Shown piece after piece: positions 28,569 through 39,666 of a stretch of DNA of 64,000 bases (its first letter is position 1; the number at the start of each line of letters is the position of its first letter). Where the stretch lies: contig NZ_NERX01000005.1 in assembly GCF_003063335.1 (NCBI RefSeq), positions 62,001 to 126,000 on the forward strand, read 5' to 3'. This stretch comes from Limnohabitans sp. MMS-10A-192. Its GTDB lineage: Bacteria > Pseudomonadota > Gammaproteobacteria > Burkholderiales > Burkholderiaceae_C. The translations under genes were made by a program, and so were the position numbers. The notes under the pieces are model-generated. The model made no database searches and was not told the origin of the DNA. It worked only from the letters and a program-made list of their open reading frames with translations.

Positions 28569-29684
28569 TCAAGCGAAGACGCCTGCCGTCTCCTGCATGC
28601 GGGCCGACACTTCGCCCAGCTGGTGCAAGGTGTCGCCAAAGGTCATGTCCAGCTGCGTCAATTTCTTGAAGTAGTGGCTCACGATGTACTCGTCCGTGAC
28701 GGCAATGCCGCCGTGCAATTGCACCGCTTGTTGGCCAACGAAGCGCATGGACACGCCCAGCTGGTACTTGGCACGGGCCAAGGCGCGGCGGCGTTCGTCG
28801 GCAGGCGCGTGCAACTTCAGGCTGGCGTAGTAGCTCATCGAGCGGCCCAACTCCAGCTGCATCTTCATGTCGGCCACGCGGTGGCGCAGGGCCTGGAAGC
28901 TGGCGATGTTCACACCGAACTGCTTGCGGGTGTTCATGTAGTCCACGGTGATGGCCAAGGTCTGGTCCATCACGCCCACGGCTTCGGCGCAGGTGCAAGC
29001 AATGCCGATGTCCACGGCTTCTTCCAAAGCGGTCAGGCCGTTCAGGGTGATGAGCTGGGCGGCGGCCTTGTTCAACACCACTTCGGCGGCGCGTGAGCCG
29101 TCTTGGGTGATGTAAGCCTGGGTATTCACGCCGCTGGCGCTGCGCTCGACCAAAAACAAAGCGATTTGGCCATTCACGGTGGCGGGTACGACAAAGGCAT
29201 CTGCCTGGTCGCCCACGGCCACCACGCTCTTGGTGCCGCTCACGGTCCATGTGCCGCCCGACTCGCTGGCCTGGGCGGCGCATCGGCCCAATTGGTAACG
29301 TGCACCGCGTTCTTGCTGCGCCAGCACGACGATGGCTTCGCCTGCCGCCATGCGCGGCAACCATGCGGCTTGCAGGGCTGCCGGGGCGTGTGTTTGCAGC
29401 GTGGCGCTGCAGATCAGGGTCTGGGTGAGGGGTTCGAGCACGATGCCGCGGCCGAGTTCTTCCATGGTGACCATGGCTTCGGTGGGGCCCATGCCCATAC
29501 CGCCGTGCTCTTCGCTCACATAAAGGCCCGTCAGGCCCAGCTCGGCCATTTCGCCATACGCGGCACGGTCAAAGCCACCCGCAGCCACGATGGCGCGGCG
29601 GCGGTCAAAGTCATAGCCCTTGTCCACCCATTTGCGCACCGCATCGCGCAGTTGTTCTTGGTCGTCAGAAAAATCGAAATCCAT
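28569..29684 (-). CDS. Acyl-CoA dehydrogenase (PimD-like partner subunit)
   Basis: The 371-residue protein has the three acyl-CoA dehydrogenase domains, ending in QLHGGIAVTDEYIVSHYFKK, which holds the flavin and substrate contact region. The start MDFDFSDDQEQLRDAVRKWV and the neighbouring second dehydrogenase match paired PimC/PimD-type enzymes that act on unusual or long acyl-CoAs as heteromers. It starts 10 bases after the upstream dehydrogenase gene, so the two are one operon. The substrate is unknown. Confidence 0.88.
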   Translation of the reverse strand: MDFDFSDDQEQLRDAVRKWVDKGYDFDRRRAIVAAGGFDRAAYGEMAELGLTGLYVSEEHGGMGMGPTEAMVTMEELGRGIVLEPLTQTLICSATLQTHAPAALQAAWLPRMAAGEAIVVLAQQERGARYQLGRCAAQASESGGTWTVSGTKSVVAVGDQADAFVVPATVNGQIALFLVERSASGVNTQAYITQDGSRAAEVVLNKAAAQLITLNGLTALEEAVDIGIACTCAEAVGVMDQTLAITVDYMNTRKQFGVNIASFQALRHRVADMKMQLELGRSMSYYASLKLHAPADERRRALARAKYQLGVSMRFVGQQAVQLHGGIAVTDEYIVSHYFKKLTQLDMTFGDTLHQLGEVSARMQETAGVFA

Positions 29685-29694
29685 GTGTGTCTCC

Positions 29695-30876
29695 TTAACC
29701 CAGAACTGTCTGGGCGACGATGTTGCGTTGCACTTCGTTGCTGCCGCCGTAAATGGTGGTCTTGCGCATGTTGAAGTAGTTGGCGGCCAGCGGCGCGTTG
29801 GCTACCACACCACCAGGGAAGTTGCCTTGCCAGCCGGCGTCCATGGCTTCGAAGATGAAGGGCAGGGCAAAGGGGCCTGCGGCTTGCATCATCAGCTCGG
29901 TGTAGCGTTGCTGGATTTCGCTGCCCTTGATCTTCAGGAGACCGGCGATGTCGAGCGAGTTTTTGCCGGACTTTTCGGCCGACAAAACACGCAGCACCAG
30001 CATTTCCAGGGCCACGATGTCGACTTCGAGCTTGGCGATTTCGTCACGGAAGCGCATGTCGTCGTAAACGCCTTCGGCTTTGGCGATGCGCTTTAAGCGT
30101 TCGAGTTCGCGCTTGGCGCGGTTCACGTCGGCGATGTTGGTGCGCTCGTGGGCCAGCAGGTGCTTGGCGTAGTTCCAGCCTTTGTTTTCTTCACCGATCA
30201 GGTTTTCGGCAGGCACTTCGACGTTGTCAAACCAGACTTCGTTGACTTCGCATTCGCCATCCAACAGCTTGATGGGGCGCACGGTGATGCCGGGCGACTT
30301 CATGTCGATCAGCAAGAAAGAGATGCCGGTTTGTGGCTTGCCTTCGGTGCTGGTGCGCACCAGGCAGAAGATCCACTCGCCGTATTGACCCAGAGTGGTC
30401 CAGGTTTTTTGGCCGTTGACGATGTATTTGTCGCCCACACGCTCGGCGCGGGTTTTGAGGGACGCCAAGTCAGAGCCAGAGCCCGGTTCGCTGTAACCCT
30501 GGCTCCACCAGACCTCGCCGCTGGCGATGCCGGGCAAAAAGCGTTGTTGTTGCTCGGCATTGCCAAAAGCCATGATCACCGGGGCCACCATCACGGGGCC
30601 AAAGGGCACCACGCGGGGGGCGCCAGCCAAGGCACATTCTTCTTCGAACAAATGCTTTTGCACGGCGGTCCAGCCGGGGCCGCCAAACTGCGTGGGCCAG
30701 CCCCAGCCCAGCCAGCCTTTTTTGCCCAAAATTTTGGCCCAGCGCTGCATGTCCTCACGCGTCAGGCGCATGGCGCTGTGCACTTTTTGTGAAATGTCGG
30801 CGGGCAAGTTTGCCTTGACCCAAGTGCGGATCTCGTCGCGGAACGCGAGTTCTTCGGGGGTGAATGCCAAATCCAT
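29695..30876 (-). CDS. Acyl-CoA dehydrogenase (PimC-like partner subunit)
   Basis: The 393-residue FAD enzyme has WWSQGYSEPGSGSDLASL near residue 125 and VNGQKTWTTLGQYGEW near 157, the usual FAD and substrate-binding signatures of the family, and a C-terminal FNMRKTTIYGGSNEVQRN. I chose the ATG at 30876 (MDLAFTPEE), which fits the family start; an upstream GTG-type extension has no homology signature. It is the first gene of a two-gene dehydrogenase operon. Confidence 0.9.
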   Translation of the reverse strand: MDLAFTPEELAFRDEIRTWVKANLPADISQKVHSAMRLTREDMQRWAKILGKKGWLGWGWPTQFGGPGWTAVQKHLFEEECALAGAPRVVPFGPVMVAPVIMAFGNAEQQQRFLPGIASGEVWWSQGYSEPGSGSDLASLKTRAERVGDKYIVNGQKTWTTLGQYGEWIFCLVRTSTEGKPQTGISFLLIDMKSPGITVRPIKLLDGECEVNEVWFDNVEVPAENLIGEENKGWNYAKHLLAHERTNIADVNRAKRELERLKRIAKAEGVYDDMRFRDEIAKLEVDIVALEMLVLRVLSAEKSGKNSLDIAGLLKIKGSEIQQRYTELMMQAAGPFALPFIFEAMDAGWQGNFPGGVVANAPLAANYFNMRKTTIYGGSNEVQRNIVAQTVLG

Positions 30877-31030
30877 GGGGGAATTTCTCCGTTGGGGTAA
30901 GTGTTCTTTGTAGCGCTGTGCAAACAAAATCAAACGACCGTGCTTTTTATCACGCGCCAGCCGTGCTTTCCTGTCTTAGGAGCGACAAACAAGGGTTTGC
31001 AGGGGGTGTGCAGGGATAATCCGCGCACAC

Positions 31031-31606
31031 ATGAAAAACATTGTCATTTTGATTTCCGGCTCGGGCTCCAACATGGCGGCCATCGTCCGTGCGGCCGAGC
31101 AAGAGCGTTGGGCGGATCGCCTGCATGTCCGGGTGGCCGCTGTGGTCAGCAACAAGGCCGATGCCCCTGGCCTGGCCTTGGCCCAAGAACATGGCATTGC
31201 CACCGCTGTGCTGGACCACAAAGCGTTTGCCAGCCGTGAAGCATTCGACGCGGCCTTGATGGCGCAGATTGACCAGTTCGCGCCCAGTCTGCTGGTCTTG
31301 GCCGGCTTCATGCGCATCCTGACGCCGGGTTTCGTGGCGCACTACGCCGGGCGCTTGCTTAACATCCACCCGTCTTTGTTGCCTGCTTTTCCGGGACTGA
31401 ACACACACCAGCGGGCCATCGACGCGGGCTGCAAGTTTGCCGGTGCCACGGTGCACCAGGTGACGGCAGATCTGGACCACGGCCCGATCCTCGATCAAGC
31501 GGTGGTGCCGGTGCTGGCGGGTGACACGGCCGCGGTGCTGGCAGCTCGTGTGCTCACCCAAGAGCACCTGATTTACCCGCGTGCTGTGGCGAAATTCCTG
31601 GCTTAA
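31031..31606 (+). CDS. purN: Phosphoribosylglycinamide formyltransferase PurN
   Basis: PurN transfers a formyl group from 10-formyl-THF to GAR in purine synthesis. The 191 residues show ISGSGSNMAAI near residue 7, the catalytic asparagine/histidine stretch LNIHPSLLPAFPGLNTHQ near 113, and the aspartate in ADLDHGPI near 146. It overlaps the 3' end of the convergent DUF1653 gene by four bases. Confidence 0.96.
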   Translation: MKNIVILISGSGSNMAAIVRAAEQERWADRLHVRVAAVVSNKADAPGLALAQEHGIATAVLDHKAFASREAFDAALMAQIDQFAPSLLVLAGFMRILTPGFVAHYAGRLLNIHPSLLPAFPGLNTHQRAIDAGCKFAGATVHQVTADLDHGPILDQAVVPVLAGDTAAVLAARVLTQEHLIYPRAVAKFLA

Positions 31607-31842
31607 TCGCCCAAGCGTTCGAAGCGCGGCTGCACCTTGCCGTTGAACTCGGCCACATCGGCAAACATGGCCGCAGGCCTGACCCACAGGCCTTGTTCGC
31701 CATACAGCGCCTGGTAAAGCGTCATGGGCTGCAGGTCTTCGCTGTGGCGCACGGTGCCCAGCACGCGGTACATGCCGCCTTTGTAGTGCTTGTAGAGGCC
31801 TTTGGGGGTTTCGATCAAGGGAGGCAAGGTTTCTTCGGACAT
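31603..31842 (-). CDS. DUF1653 domain protein
   Basis: The 79-residue product consists of one DUF1653 domain: KGLYKHYKGGMYRVLGTVRH near residue 15, then DLQPMTLYQALYGEQGLWVR and a final PRFERL. The ATG at 31842 follows AGGA; longer upstream readings lie in the rsmB promoter region. The function of DUF1653 is unknown. It is divergent from rsmB and convergent with purN. Confidence 0.85.
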   Translation of the reverse strand: MSEETLPPLIETPKGLYKHYKGGMYRVLGTVRHSEDLQPMTLYQALYGEQGLWVRPAAMFADVAEFNGKVQPRFERLGD

Positions 31843-31895
31843 GTGTTTCCTGGGGTGGTGCATTCCAAAGGGACAAGGGTGGGACAATACGCCCC

Positions 31896-33191
31896 ATGCA
31901 TCCAAAAGCCCTTTTAGACGCCTGCGCCGATCTGGTCAGGCTGGTTCTCCAATTTGAACATCCCGCCGACGCTGTGGTGTCGCGCTATTTCCGTGAACAC
32001 CGCTCGCTGGGCCCGCGCGAGCGTGCGACCTTGGCCGAAACCGCATTTGCGGTGCTGCGCAAAAAACTGCTGTTCGAGCAGCTGGCCCGCTCGGGCTCCG
32101 GCCCCAAAGAGCGCAAGCTGGCCATTTTGGGTTTCTTCGGCCCCCGCGACTTTTTGGCCGCAGCCTTGAACGACACCGAAAAGCAATGGCTGGCCACCTG
32201 TGACGCCATTCCCGCCGATGCCCTGATGGCCCCGCACCGCCACAACTTGCCCGAGTGGATGGCCAAAGCGCTGCAAGACCAGCTGGGCGAGGACTTCTGG
32301 GCCTTGGCCGAGAACCTGCAGCAGCCCGGCACGCTGGACTTGCGCGTGAACACTTTCCAGGCCAAGCGCAGCGACATCCAAAAAGAATTGGCCCAGGCGG
32401 GCATCCCTTCCAAACCCACGCCGTATTCGCCTTGGGGTTTGCGCCTAGAGGGCAAGCCCGCTCTGCAAAAGACCGATGCCTTCACCCGTGGCGCCATCGA
32501 GGTGCAAGACGAAGGCTCGCAGCTGCTGGCCTTGCTGGTGGATGCCCACCGGGGTGAGATGGTGGTGGACTTTTGCGCCGGTGCGGGCGGTAAAACGCTG
32601 GCGCTGGGCGCGTCCATGCGCAGCACCGGTCGCCTGTATGCGTTTGACGTGTCCGGACACCGCCTGGACGCGCTCAAGCCGCGCATGGCGCGCAGTGGCC
32701 TGTCCAACGTGCACCCGGCCGCCATTGCGCACGAGCGCGATGACCGCGTCAAGCGCTTGGCCGGCAAGATCGACCGCGTGCTGGTCGACGCACCGTGCTC
32801 AGGTTTGGGCACCTTGCGCCGCAACCCTGACTTGAAATGGCGCCAAAAGCCCCAAGCTGTGCAGGAGTTGACCGAAAAGCAGTTGGCCATCTTGCAAAGC
32901 GCTTCGCGCATGGTCAAGTCGGGCGGCCGCTTGGTGTACGCCACCTGCAGCGTGTTGCCCGAAGAAAACGAGTTGATTGCGCAAGCCTTCAGTGCCGCCA
33001 ATCCGGACTTTGTGCCCCTCAACGCAGCCCAAGAGCTCGAGCGCCTGAAGGTGCCGGGTGCCGAGGGCTTGTGCGCCCCAGCGGTTTCGGTGGATGAAGA
33101 CGGGACGCGAACAGGCGGCGATTTCCTCCGCCTGTGGCCACACCGCCATGGCACAGATGGTTTCTTTGCCGCAGTCTGGACTCGAAAGTGA
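31896..33191 (+). CDS. rRNA cytosine-C5-methyltransferase (RsmB/NOP family)
   Basis: The 431-residue enzyme has an N-terminal NusB-like helical part and a SAM-dependent m5C methyltransferase domain with DFCAGAGGKTLALGA near residue 228. The two conserved cysteines are C301 in DAPCSGLGTLRRNPDLKW and C351 in YATCSVLPEENE. RsmB modifies C967 of 16S rRNA; the family also contains tRNA and other rRNA enzymes, so the exact target is inferred. It is monocistronic. Confidence 0.9.
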   Translation: MHPKALLDACADLVRLVLQFEHPADAVVSRYFREHRSLGPRERATLAETAFAVLRKKLLFEQLARSGSGPKERKLAILGFFGPRDFLAAALNDTEKQWLATCDAIPADALMAPHRHNLPEWMAKALQDQLGEDFWALAENLQQPGTLDLRVNTFQAKRSDIQKELAQAGIPSKPTPYSPWGLRLEGKPALQKTDAFTRGAIEVQDEGSQLLALLVDAHRGEMVVDFCAGAGGKTLALGASMRSTGRLYAFDVSGHRLDALKPRMARSGLSNVHPAAIAHERDDRVKRLAGKIDRVLVDAPCSGLGTLRRNPDLKWRQKPQAVQELTEKQLAILQSASRMVKSGGRLVYATCSVLPEENELIAQAFSAANPDFVPLNAAQELERLKVPGAEGLCAPAVSVDEDGTRTGGDFLRLWPHRHGTDGFFAAVWTRK

Positions 33192-33304
33192 TCATTTGGA
33201 GCTCTTTCATGCGTCAGCTGGCGCGAAAGAACTGTCCTTTTTGGCCTGAAAAACTTAAAATCGAAAGATTGCCTGAAAACAGGCGTTCGTAGAAAGATAC
33301 CTGC

Positions 33305-34516
33305 ATGTTGTTGCCTGATTCGGCTTTTCTAGATGCTTTGATCCAGTGGATGGGTCACGGTTTGTTTGACCTCTCGTGGTGGCAAATCGTCTTGGTGACC
33401 TTGGGCCTGACCCACATCACCATCGCCAGCGTGACGATTTTCCTGCACCGCCACCAGGCGCACCGTGCACTGGACCTTCATGCGATTCCTTCGCACTTCT
33501 TCCGTTTCTGGCTGTGGCTGACCACTGGCCAGGTGACCAAGGAATGGGCCGCGATCCACCGCAAGCACCACGCCAAGTGCGAGCAAGCCGAAGACCCGCA
33601 CAGCCCCCATGTGTACGGCATCAAGACCGTGCTGTTCACTGGTGCCGAGCTCTACCGCAAGGAATCCAAGAACCTGGACACCATGAAGCGTTATGGTCAT
33701 GGCACACCCGATGACTGGATCGAGCGCAATCTCTACACCCGCTTTTCGTGGCAGGGTGTGGCTTTGATGCTGATCATCGATGTGGCCCTGTTCGGTTTCA
33801 TTGGCCTGAGCATCTGGGCGGTTCAAATGGCCTGGATCCCGATCACGGCGGCTGGCATCATCAACGGCGCCGCCCACTACTGGGGTTACCGCAATTTCGA
33901 GGCGCACGACGCCAGCACCAACATCTCGCCCTGGGGTATCTTGATTGGTGGCGAAGAGTTGCACAACAACCACCACACCTACCCCACATCGGCCAAGCTG
34001 TCGGTCAAGCCTTACGAATTCGATCTGGGTTGGGCTTACATCCGCGCCCTCGAAATCATGGGGCTGGCCACCGTCAAGAAAACAGTGCCTCGTCTGGCTT
34101 ACGGTGACATCCGCCCCGTGGCCGATGAAAAGACGCTGGAAGCCTTGATCGCCAACCGTTACGAGGTGATGGCCGGTTATGCCCGCAATGTGCGCACGGT
34201 GATGCAGCAAGAAGCCGAAAAATTGAAGCTGGACGCCAATGTGCTGCAAGCGGCCAAGCGCTGGCTGCACCGCGATGCCGCCAAAGTGCCCGCCGAGGCG
34301 CAAGACCAACTCAAGCAGGCCCGCGCCGCGAGCCCCGTGCTCGACAAGATGGTGCAGATGCGTGAAGAGCTCAGCCAGATCTGGCTGAACACCTCGCATT
34401 CACGCGAGCAACTGGCCGCAGACTTGCAAGCTTGGTGCCGCCGCGCCGAAGAGAGTGGCATCGCCACTTTGCGTGACTTCTCGGTCAAGCTGCGCGCGGT
34501 GCGTCAAACCGCTTGA
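33305..34516 (+). CDS. Membrane fatty-acid (acyl-CoA) desaturase with long C-terminal extension
   Basis: The 403-residue protein has four membrane segments and the three di-iron histidine boxes of acyl-CoA/acyl-lipid desaturases: HRHQAH at 48-53, HRKHH at 85-89 and HNNHH at 220-224. It would insert a cis double bond into membrane fatty acids. The C-terminal 130 or so residues (about 270-403) are charged and mostly helical, beyond the typical catalytic core. A strong terminator follows. Confidence 0.92.
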   Translation: MLLPDSAFLDALIQWMGHGLFDLSWWQIVLVTLGLTHITIASVTIFLHRHQAHRALDLHAIPSHFFRFWLWLTTGQVTKEWAAIHRKHHAKCEQAEDPHSPHVYGIKTVLFTGAELYRKESKNLDTMKRYGHGTPDDWIERNLYTRFSWQGVALMLIIDVALFGFIGLSIWAVQMAWIPITAAGIINGAAHYWGYRNFEAHDASTNISPWGILIGGEELHNNHHTYPTSAKLSVKPYEFDLGWAYIRALEIMGLATVKKTVPRLAYGDIRPVADEKTLEALIANRYEVMAGYARNVRTVMQQEAEKLKLDANVLQAAKRWLHRDAAKVPAEAQDQLKQARAASPVLDKMVQMREELSQIWLNTSHSREQLAADLQAWCRRAEESGIATLRDFSVKLRAVRQTA

Positions 34517-34536
34517 GGCGTTGAAAACACCACGAC

Positions 34537-34559
34537 AAAGGACCTTCGGGTCCTTTTTT
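34537..34559 (+). terminator. Rho-independent terminator of the desaturase gene
   Basis: AAAGGACC and GGTCCTTT form an 8-bp stem with loop TTCG, followed by further T residues. Confidence 0.85.
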
Positions 34560-34570
34560 GTTGGGACCCA

Positions 34571-34790
34571 TCATGTCACCCCGGGCTTGATCCGGGGTCC
34601 AGTCCGCGGCCCTTTGCCATGTCTGTGAGGTGAATGGATCCCGGATCGTAGTCCGGGATGACAGACTTCTTGTACTGTCTACGCTGGGCTGGCCTCTTGG
34701 ATTTTCCTCGCCGGGCAGAGCCTGTTGGCTTGGTCTTCTCGGGCTTGACTTCTTGGGCTTGTCACCCCGGGCTTGACCCGGGGTCCATTT
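34571..34790. repeat. Palindromic repeats of the CCCGGGCTTGATCCGGGG family (three units)
   Basis: The 358-base gap between the desaturase and rpmG contains no gene that I can support. It holds three related palindromes: ACCCCGG/CCGGGGT around GCTTGAT (34578-34598), ATCCCGGA/TCCGGGAT (34638-34659), and ACCCCGG/CCGGGGT around GCTTGAC (34764-34784). The same motif recurs at 44692-44769. These look like mobile or REP-type intergenic repeats. Confidence 0.75.
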
Positions 34791-34823
34791 CCATTGACCT
34801 GGTGACCCGAGAGCTGCATCAGC

Positions 34824-34858
34824 CAACAAAAAACCCGCCAGAGGCGGGTTTTTTGTTG
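34824..34858. terminator. Strong bidirectional terminator downstream of rpmBG
   Basis: CAACAAAAAACCCGC and GCGGGTTTTTTGTTG form a perfect 15-bp stem with loop CAGAG. It ends 16 bases below the rpmG stop and has T-runs in both directions. Confidence 0.9.
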
Positions 34859-34874
34859 CAAGGCTCAGGCCGAA

Positions 34875-35045
34875 TCACTTCAGCTTGATTTCCTTGTATT
34901 CAACGTGCTTGCGAGCTTTGGGGTCGAACTTCATGATCGACATTTTCTCGGGCATGGTTTTCTTGTTCTTGCTGGTCGTGTAGAAGTGACCAGTGCCAGC
35001 TGTGGATTCCAGCTTGATTTTTTCGCGTCCGCCTTTGGTTGCCAT
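34875..35045 (-). CDS. rpmG: 50S ribosomal protein L33
   Basis: Reading the minus strand gives a 56-residue protein that starts [20 protein letters not shown] and ends [11 protein letters not shown], the L33 pattern. It is the cysteine-free (zinc-independent) type. It lies 26 bases downstream of rpmB, the usual rpmB-rpmG pair, and a strong terminator follows. Confidence 0.97.
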   Translation of the reverse strand: MATKGGREKIKLESTAGTGHFYTTSKNKKTMPEKMSIMKFDPKARKHVEYKEIKLK

Positions 35046-35071
35046 GGTAGATGACTCCTAATGTTCTGGGT

Positions 35072-35305
35072 TTAGGCTTGACCGCGTGCGCGCAGGTCTG
35101 CGAGCACGGCATCGATGCCGTTTTTGTCGATCAGGCGCAGAGCAGCGCTGGAAACGCGCAGACGCACCCAACGGTTTTCTGTTTCAACCCAGAAACGACG
35201 GTATTGCAGGTTCGGCAGGAACCGGCGCTTGGTTTTGTTGTTGGCGTGGGAAACGTTGTTTCCCGTCATTGGGCCTTTGCCCGTTACGTCGCAAACGCGT
35301 GCCAT
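35072..35305 (-). CDS. rpmB: 50S ribosomal protein L28
   Basis: The 77-residue protein starts [20 protein letters not shown] and contains [15 protein letters not shown], diagnostic of L28. It is first in the rpmB-rpmG operon. Only one cysteine (C5) is present, so no zinc-binding set is formed. Confidence 0.98.
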   Translation of the reverse strand: MARVCDVTGKGPMTGNNVSHANNKTKRRFLPNLQYRRFWVETENRWVRLRVSSAALRLIDKNGIDAVLADLRARGQA

Positions 35306-35485
35306 GTGGACACTCCGATACTTTTAAAACAGCCGGTGCCGATGGGTCTCATGCAGATTTGCACGGGGCCTGGCGTTCCAGCCTCACCTCGCCAAGATGG
35401 GTGGCGGTATCCCAGATCGCTGGCCCTGTGATCCCCGGCGAAAAGTCGGGGCAGATCCAGCAAAGCCTTGAATTATAACCAGAAA

Positions 35486-36571
<1,086 letters not shown>

Positions 36572-36573
36572 TT

Positions 36574-38976
36574 ATGACCTATTCTTTGCATACTCTGACC
36601 CATTCGACTTCCTCCGCAGACGAGGAGGCCGAGCCGCAAAATTTTTGGGCTCGTTTTGCCCAAGAGATCAGTCTTTTGCTCGGCGCAGGTGTGCTGCTGC
36701 TGTGTCTGTTGGCTTTGCTCAGCTACCAAGCTCAGGATCCTGCGTGGTCAACATCAGGCGCAGGTGGCGTCACGCGCAATTGGATGGGGCGTTCGGGGGC
36801 TTTGTTTGCCGACTTGGCGTTCTTCATTTCGGGTTATTCCGTCTGGTGGTGTTTTGCCGCAGGCTTGCGAGCATGGCTGTCGGGTTTGGCGCGTTGGCTG
36901 GGCAACACTGGCGCATCCGAATCGGCAGAGGCATTCACTTTGCAACGCAGGGCTTGGGTGTTCTGGTTGGGTTTGATGTTGCTCATGTCTGCCAGTGCCA
37001 GTTTGGAGTGGACCCGTCTGTACCGCTGGGAGTCGAATTTGCCAGGTCACAGCGGCGGCATCTTGGGTTATCAATTGGGCCGTCTGAGCATGCAGTGGCT
37101 GGGTTTCACAGGCTCGGGCTTGGTGGGCTTGGTGCTGGGTGTCATCGGCTTGGCCATGGTGTTCAAATTTTCATGGGGCCAGCTGGCCGAGAGCATTGGC
37201 GAGCGCATTGACCGTTTGATTCGCTCGCGCCATGCCAAGAAAGAGATCGAAGAAGACTTTGCCTTGGGTCAGCAAGCGCTGCGCGAACGCGAGCAGGTCT
37301 TGTCCATGCAGCCTGTCGAGCCCCAGTGGGACCTGGATGCACCCCATTTGCAAGCGCCTGAAGGGCAGCTGGATCTGGCGCCCGTGCCCGTACCTGCGCC
37401 GCCTGTGCCACCGATGGTCATTGAACCTGCGGTGACCGCAGTGCCGCGCAGCGAACGTGTGGTCAAGGAACGCCAAAAACCCTTGTTCAATGAGTTGCCT
37501 GACAGCAAGCTGCCGCAGGTGGACTTGCTCGATGCCCTGACGGCTCGTCAGGAAACGGTATCGCCTGAGACGCTGGAGATGACCAGCCGTTTGATCGAGA
37601 AGAAGCTCTCCGATTTTGGCGTCAAGGTGCGGGTGGTGGCAGCGGCCCCCGGGCCCGTGATCACGCGTTACGAGATCGAACCGGATACCGGCGTCAAAGG
37701 CTCGCAGATCGTCAACCTGGCCAAGGACCTGGCCCGTTCACTGAGCTTGGTGTCCATCCGCGTGATCGAGACCATCCCAGGCAAAAACTTCATGGCGCTG
37801 GAGTTGCCCAATGCCAAACGCCAGTCGATCAAGCTCAGCGAAATCCTGGGTTCGCAGATTTACAACGAAGCCAAGTCCATGCTGACCATGGGCTTGGGCA
37901 AGGACATCATTGGCAACCCGGTGGTGGCCGATCTGGCCAAGATGCCGCACGTGCTGGTGGCCGGTACCACCGGTTCGGGCAAGTCGGTGGGGATCAACGC
38001 CATGATCCTGTCGCTGCTGTACAAGGCCGAAGCGCGCGATGTGCGCTTGTTGATGATCGACCCCAAGATGCTGGAGATGTCGGTCTACGAAGGCATTCCA
38101 CATTTGTTGGCCCCGGTGGTGACCGACATGCGCCAGGCCGCGCACGGCCTGAACTGGTGTGTGGCCGAGATGGAAAAACGCTACAAGTTGATGAGCAAGA
38201 TGGGCGTGCGCAATCTGGCGGGGTACAACCAGAAAATCGACGACGCCACGGCCCGCGAGGAGTTCATCTACAACCCCTTCAGCCTGACCCCGGACGATCC
38301 AGAACCGCTCAAGCGTTTGCCGCACATTGTGGTGGTGATCGACGAGTTGGCCGACTTGATGATGGTGGTGGGCAAGAAGATCGAAGAGCTGATCGCCCGC
38401 TTGGCGCAAAAAGCCCGCGCCGCCGGCATCCATTTGATCTTGGCCACGCAGCGCCCCAGTGTGGATGTGATCACGGGTTTGATCAAGGCCAACATCCCGA
38501 CCCGCATCGCCTTCCAAGTGTCCAGCAAGATCGACAGCCGCACCATCCTCGACCAGATGGGTGCCGAGGCGCTGCTGGGCATGGGCGACATGTTGTACAT
38601 GCCCTCGGGCACGGGTTTCCCGATCCGCGTGCATGGCGCGTTTGTGAGCGACGAAGAAGTGCACCGCGTGGTCAGCTACCTCAAGAGCCAGGGCGAGCCC
38701 GATTACATCGAGGGTGTGCTCGAAGGCGGCACCGTGGATGACGATGGCGGCATGTTGGGCGAAGGCGACAACGCCGAGAAAGACCCGATGTACGACCAAG
38801 CGGTCGAAGTGGTGCTCAAGAACCGCAAGGCCAGCATCTCCTTGGTGCAACGCCATTTGAAGATTGGCTACAACCGCGCCGCGCGCTTGGTGGAAGACAT
38901 GGAAAAAGCGGGCCTTGTCAGTGCCATGAGTGGCAGTGGTCAACGCGAAATTCTGGTGCCCGCCCGGGCAGAGTGA
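36574..38976 (+). CDS. ftsK: DNA translocase FtsK
   Basis: FtsK anchors at the septum and pumps DNA to help resolve chromosome dimers. The 800-residue protein has four N-terminal membrane helices (to about residue 210), a short Pro-rich linker and the motor domain with Walker [10 protein letters not shown] near 463-470 and [11 protein letters not shown] near 588. A C-terminal gamma winged-helix domain contains [19 protein letters not shown]. The linker is short compared with E. coli FtsK. It is followed by lolA and rarA on the same strand. Confidence 0.97.
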   Translation: MTYSLHTLTHSTSSADEEAEPQNFWARFAQEISLLLGAGVLLLCLLALLSYQAQDPAWSTSGAGGVTRNWMGRSGALFADLAFFISGYSVWWCFAAGLRAWLSGLARWLGNTGASESAEAFTLQRRAWVFWLGLMLLMSASASLEWTRLYRWESNLPGHSGGILGYQLGRLSMQWLGFTGSGLVGLVLGVIGLAMVFKFSWGQLAESIGERIDRLIRSRHAKKEIEEDFALGQQALREREQVLSMQPVEPQWDLDAPHLQAPEGQLDLAPVPVPAPPVPPMVIEPAVTAVPRSERVVKERQKPLFNELPDSKLPQVDLLDALTARQETVSPETLEMTSRLIEKKLSDFGVKVRVVAAAPGPVITRYEIEPDTGVKGSQIVNLAKDLARSLSLVSIRVIETIPGKNFMALELPNAKRQSIKLSEILGSQIYNEAKSMLTMGLGKDIIGNPVVADLAKMPHVLVAGTTGSGKSVGINAMILSLLYKAEARDVRLLMIDPKMLEMSVYEGIPHLLAPVVTDMRQAAHGLNWCVAEMEKRYKLMSKMGVRNLAGYNQKIDDATAREEFIYNPFSLTPDDPEPLKRLPHIVVVIDELADLMMVVGKKIEELIARLAQKARAAGIHLILATQRPSVDVITGLIKANIPTRIAFQVSSKIDSRTILDQMGAEALLGMGDMLYMPSGTGFPIRVHGAFVSDEEVHRVVSYLKSQGEPDYIEGVLEGGTVDDDGGMLGEGDNAEKDPMYDQAVEVVLKNRKASISLVQRHLKIGYNRAARLVEDMEKAGLVSAMSGSGQREILVPARAE

Positions 38977-38981
38977 GACAC

Positions 38982-39650
38982 ATGAAATTTTCACGTCGTC
39001 ATGGGCTGCTTGCCAGCTTGCTGTTTTGCATGGGGGTGGGTTTGTCTGCACAGGCCCATGCCGACGGGCTGGATGCCTTGTCGCAGTTCATCAAGCAAAC
39101 ACGCAGTGGCCGTGCGCAGTTCACTCAGGTGGTCACCTCGCCAGCGCGGCAAGGGCAGCTTGGTCGCAGCAAGACTTCCAGCGGCAGCTTTGAGTTTCAG
39201 CGTCCCGGCAAATTCCGCTTTGATTACCGCAAGCCCTTTGTGCAAACGCTGGTGGCCGATGGCCAGACGGTTTGGATGCACGATGTGGACTTGAACCAAG
39301 TGACGGCGCGCAACCAGGCGCAAGTGTTGGGCTCTACGCCCGTTGCTTTGTTGACGGCGGCCACAGACCTGGAAGGTCTCAAAGCCGATTTCAGCTTCAA
39401 AACAGAGCCCGATCGCGATGGTCTGCAATGGGTCCGTGCGACGCCTCAAAAAACCGACGGTCAAATCCAGTCGGTGCGGGTGGGCTTGCGCACAACGGAC
39501 AAAGGGGTGGAGTTGGCCGTGCTCGATGTGCAGGACAGCCTGGGTCAGCGCTCGCTGTTGAGTTTTTCTGCGTTCGAGCTCAATCCTGCTTTGCCCGCAT
39601 CCAGCTTTGTGTTCAAGGCACCCGCCGGTGCCGATGTGATTCGACCTTGA
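38982..39650 (+). CDS. lolA: Outer-membrane lipoprotein carrier protein LolA
   Basis: LolA shuttles lipoproteins released by LolCDE through the periplasm. The 222 residues start with a signal peptide (cleavage after AQAHA, about residue 27) and contain the LolA core GSFEFQRPGKFRFDYRKPF and QTLVADGQTVW. The ATG at 38982 is preferred over a GTG nine bases earlier, because the signal peptide starts there. It sits 5 bases after ftsK and 16 bases before rarA, a conserved order. Confidence 0.95.
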   Translation: MKFSRRHGLLASLLFCMGVGLSAQAHADGLDALSQFIKQTRSGRAQFTQVVTSPARQGQLGRSKTSSGSFEFQRPGKFRFDYRKPFVQTLVADGQTVWMHDVDLNQVTARNQAQVLGSTPVALLTAATDLEGLKADFSFKTEPDRDGLQWVRATPQKTDGQIQSVRVGLRTTDKGVELAVLDVQDSLGQRSLLSFSAFELNPALPASSFVFKAPAGADVIRP

Positions 39651-39666
39651 AGCGTGCAGGCAAGCG

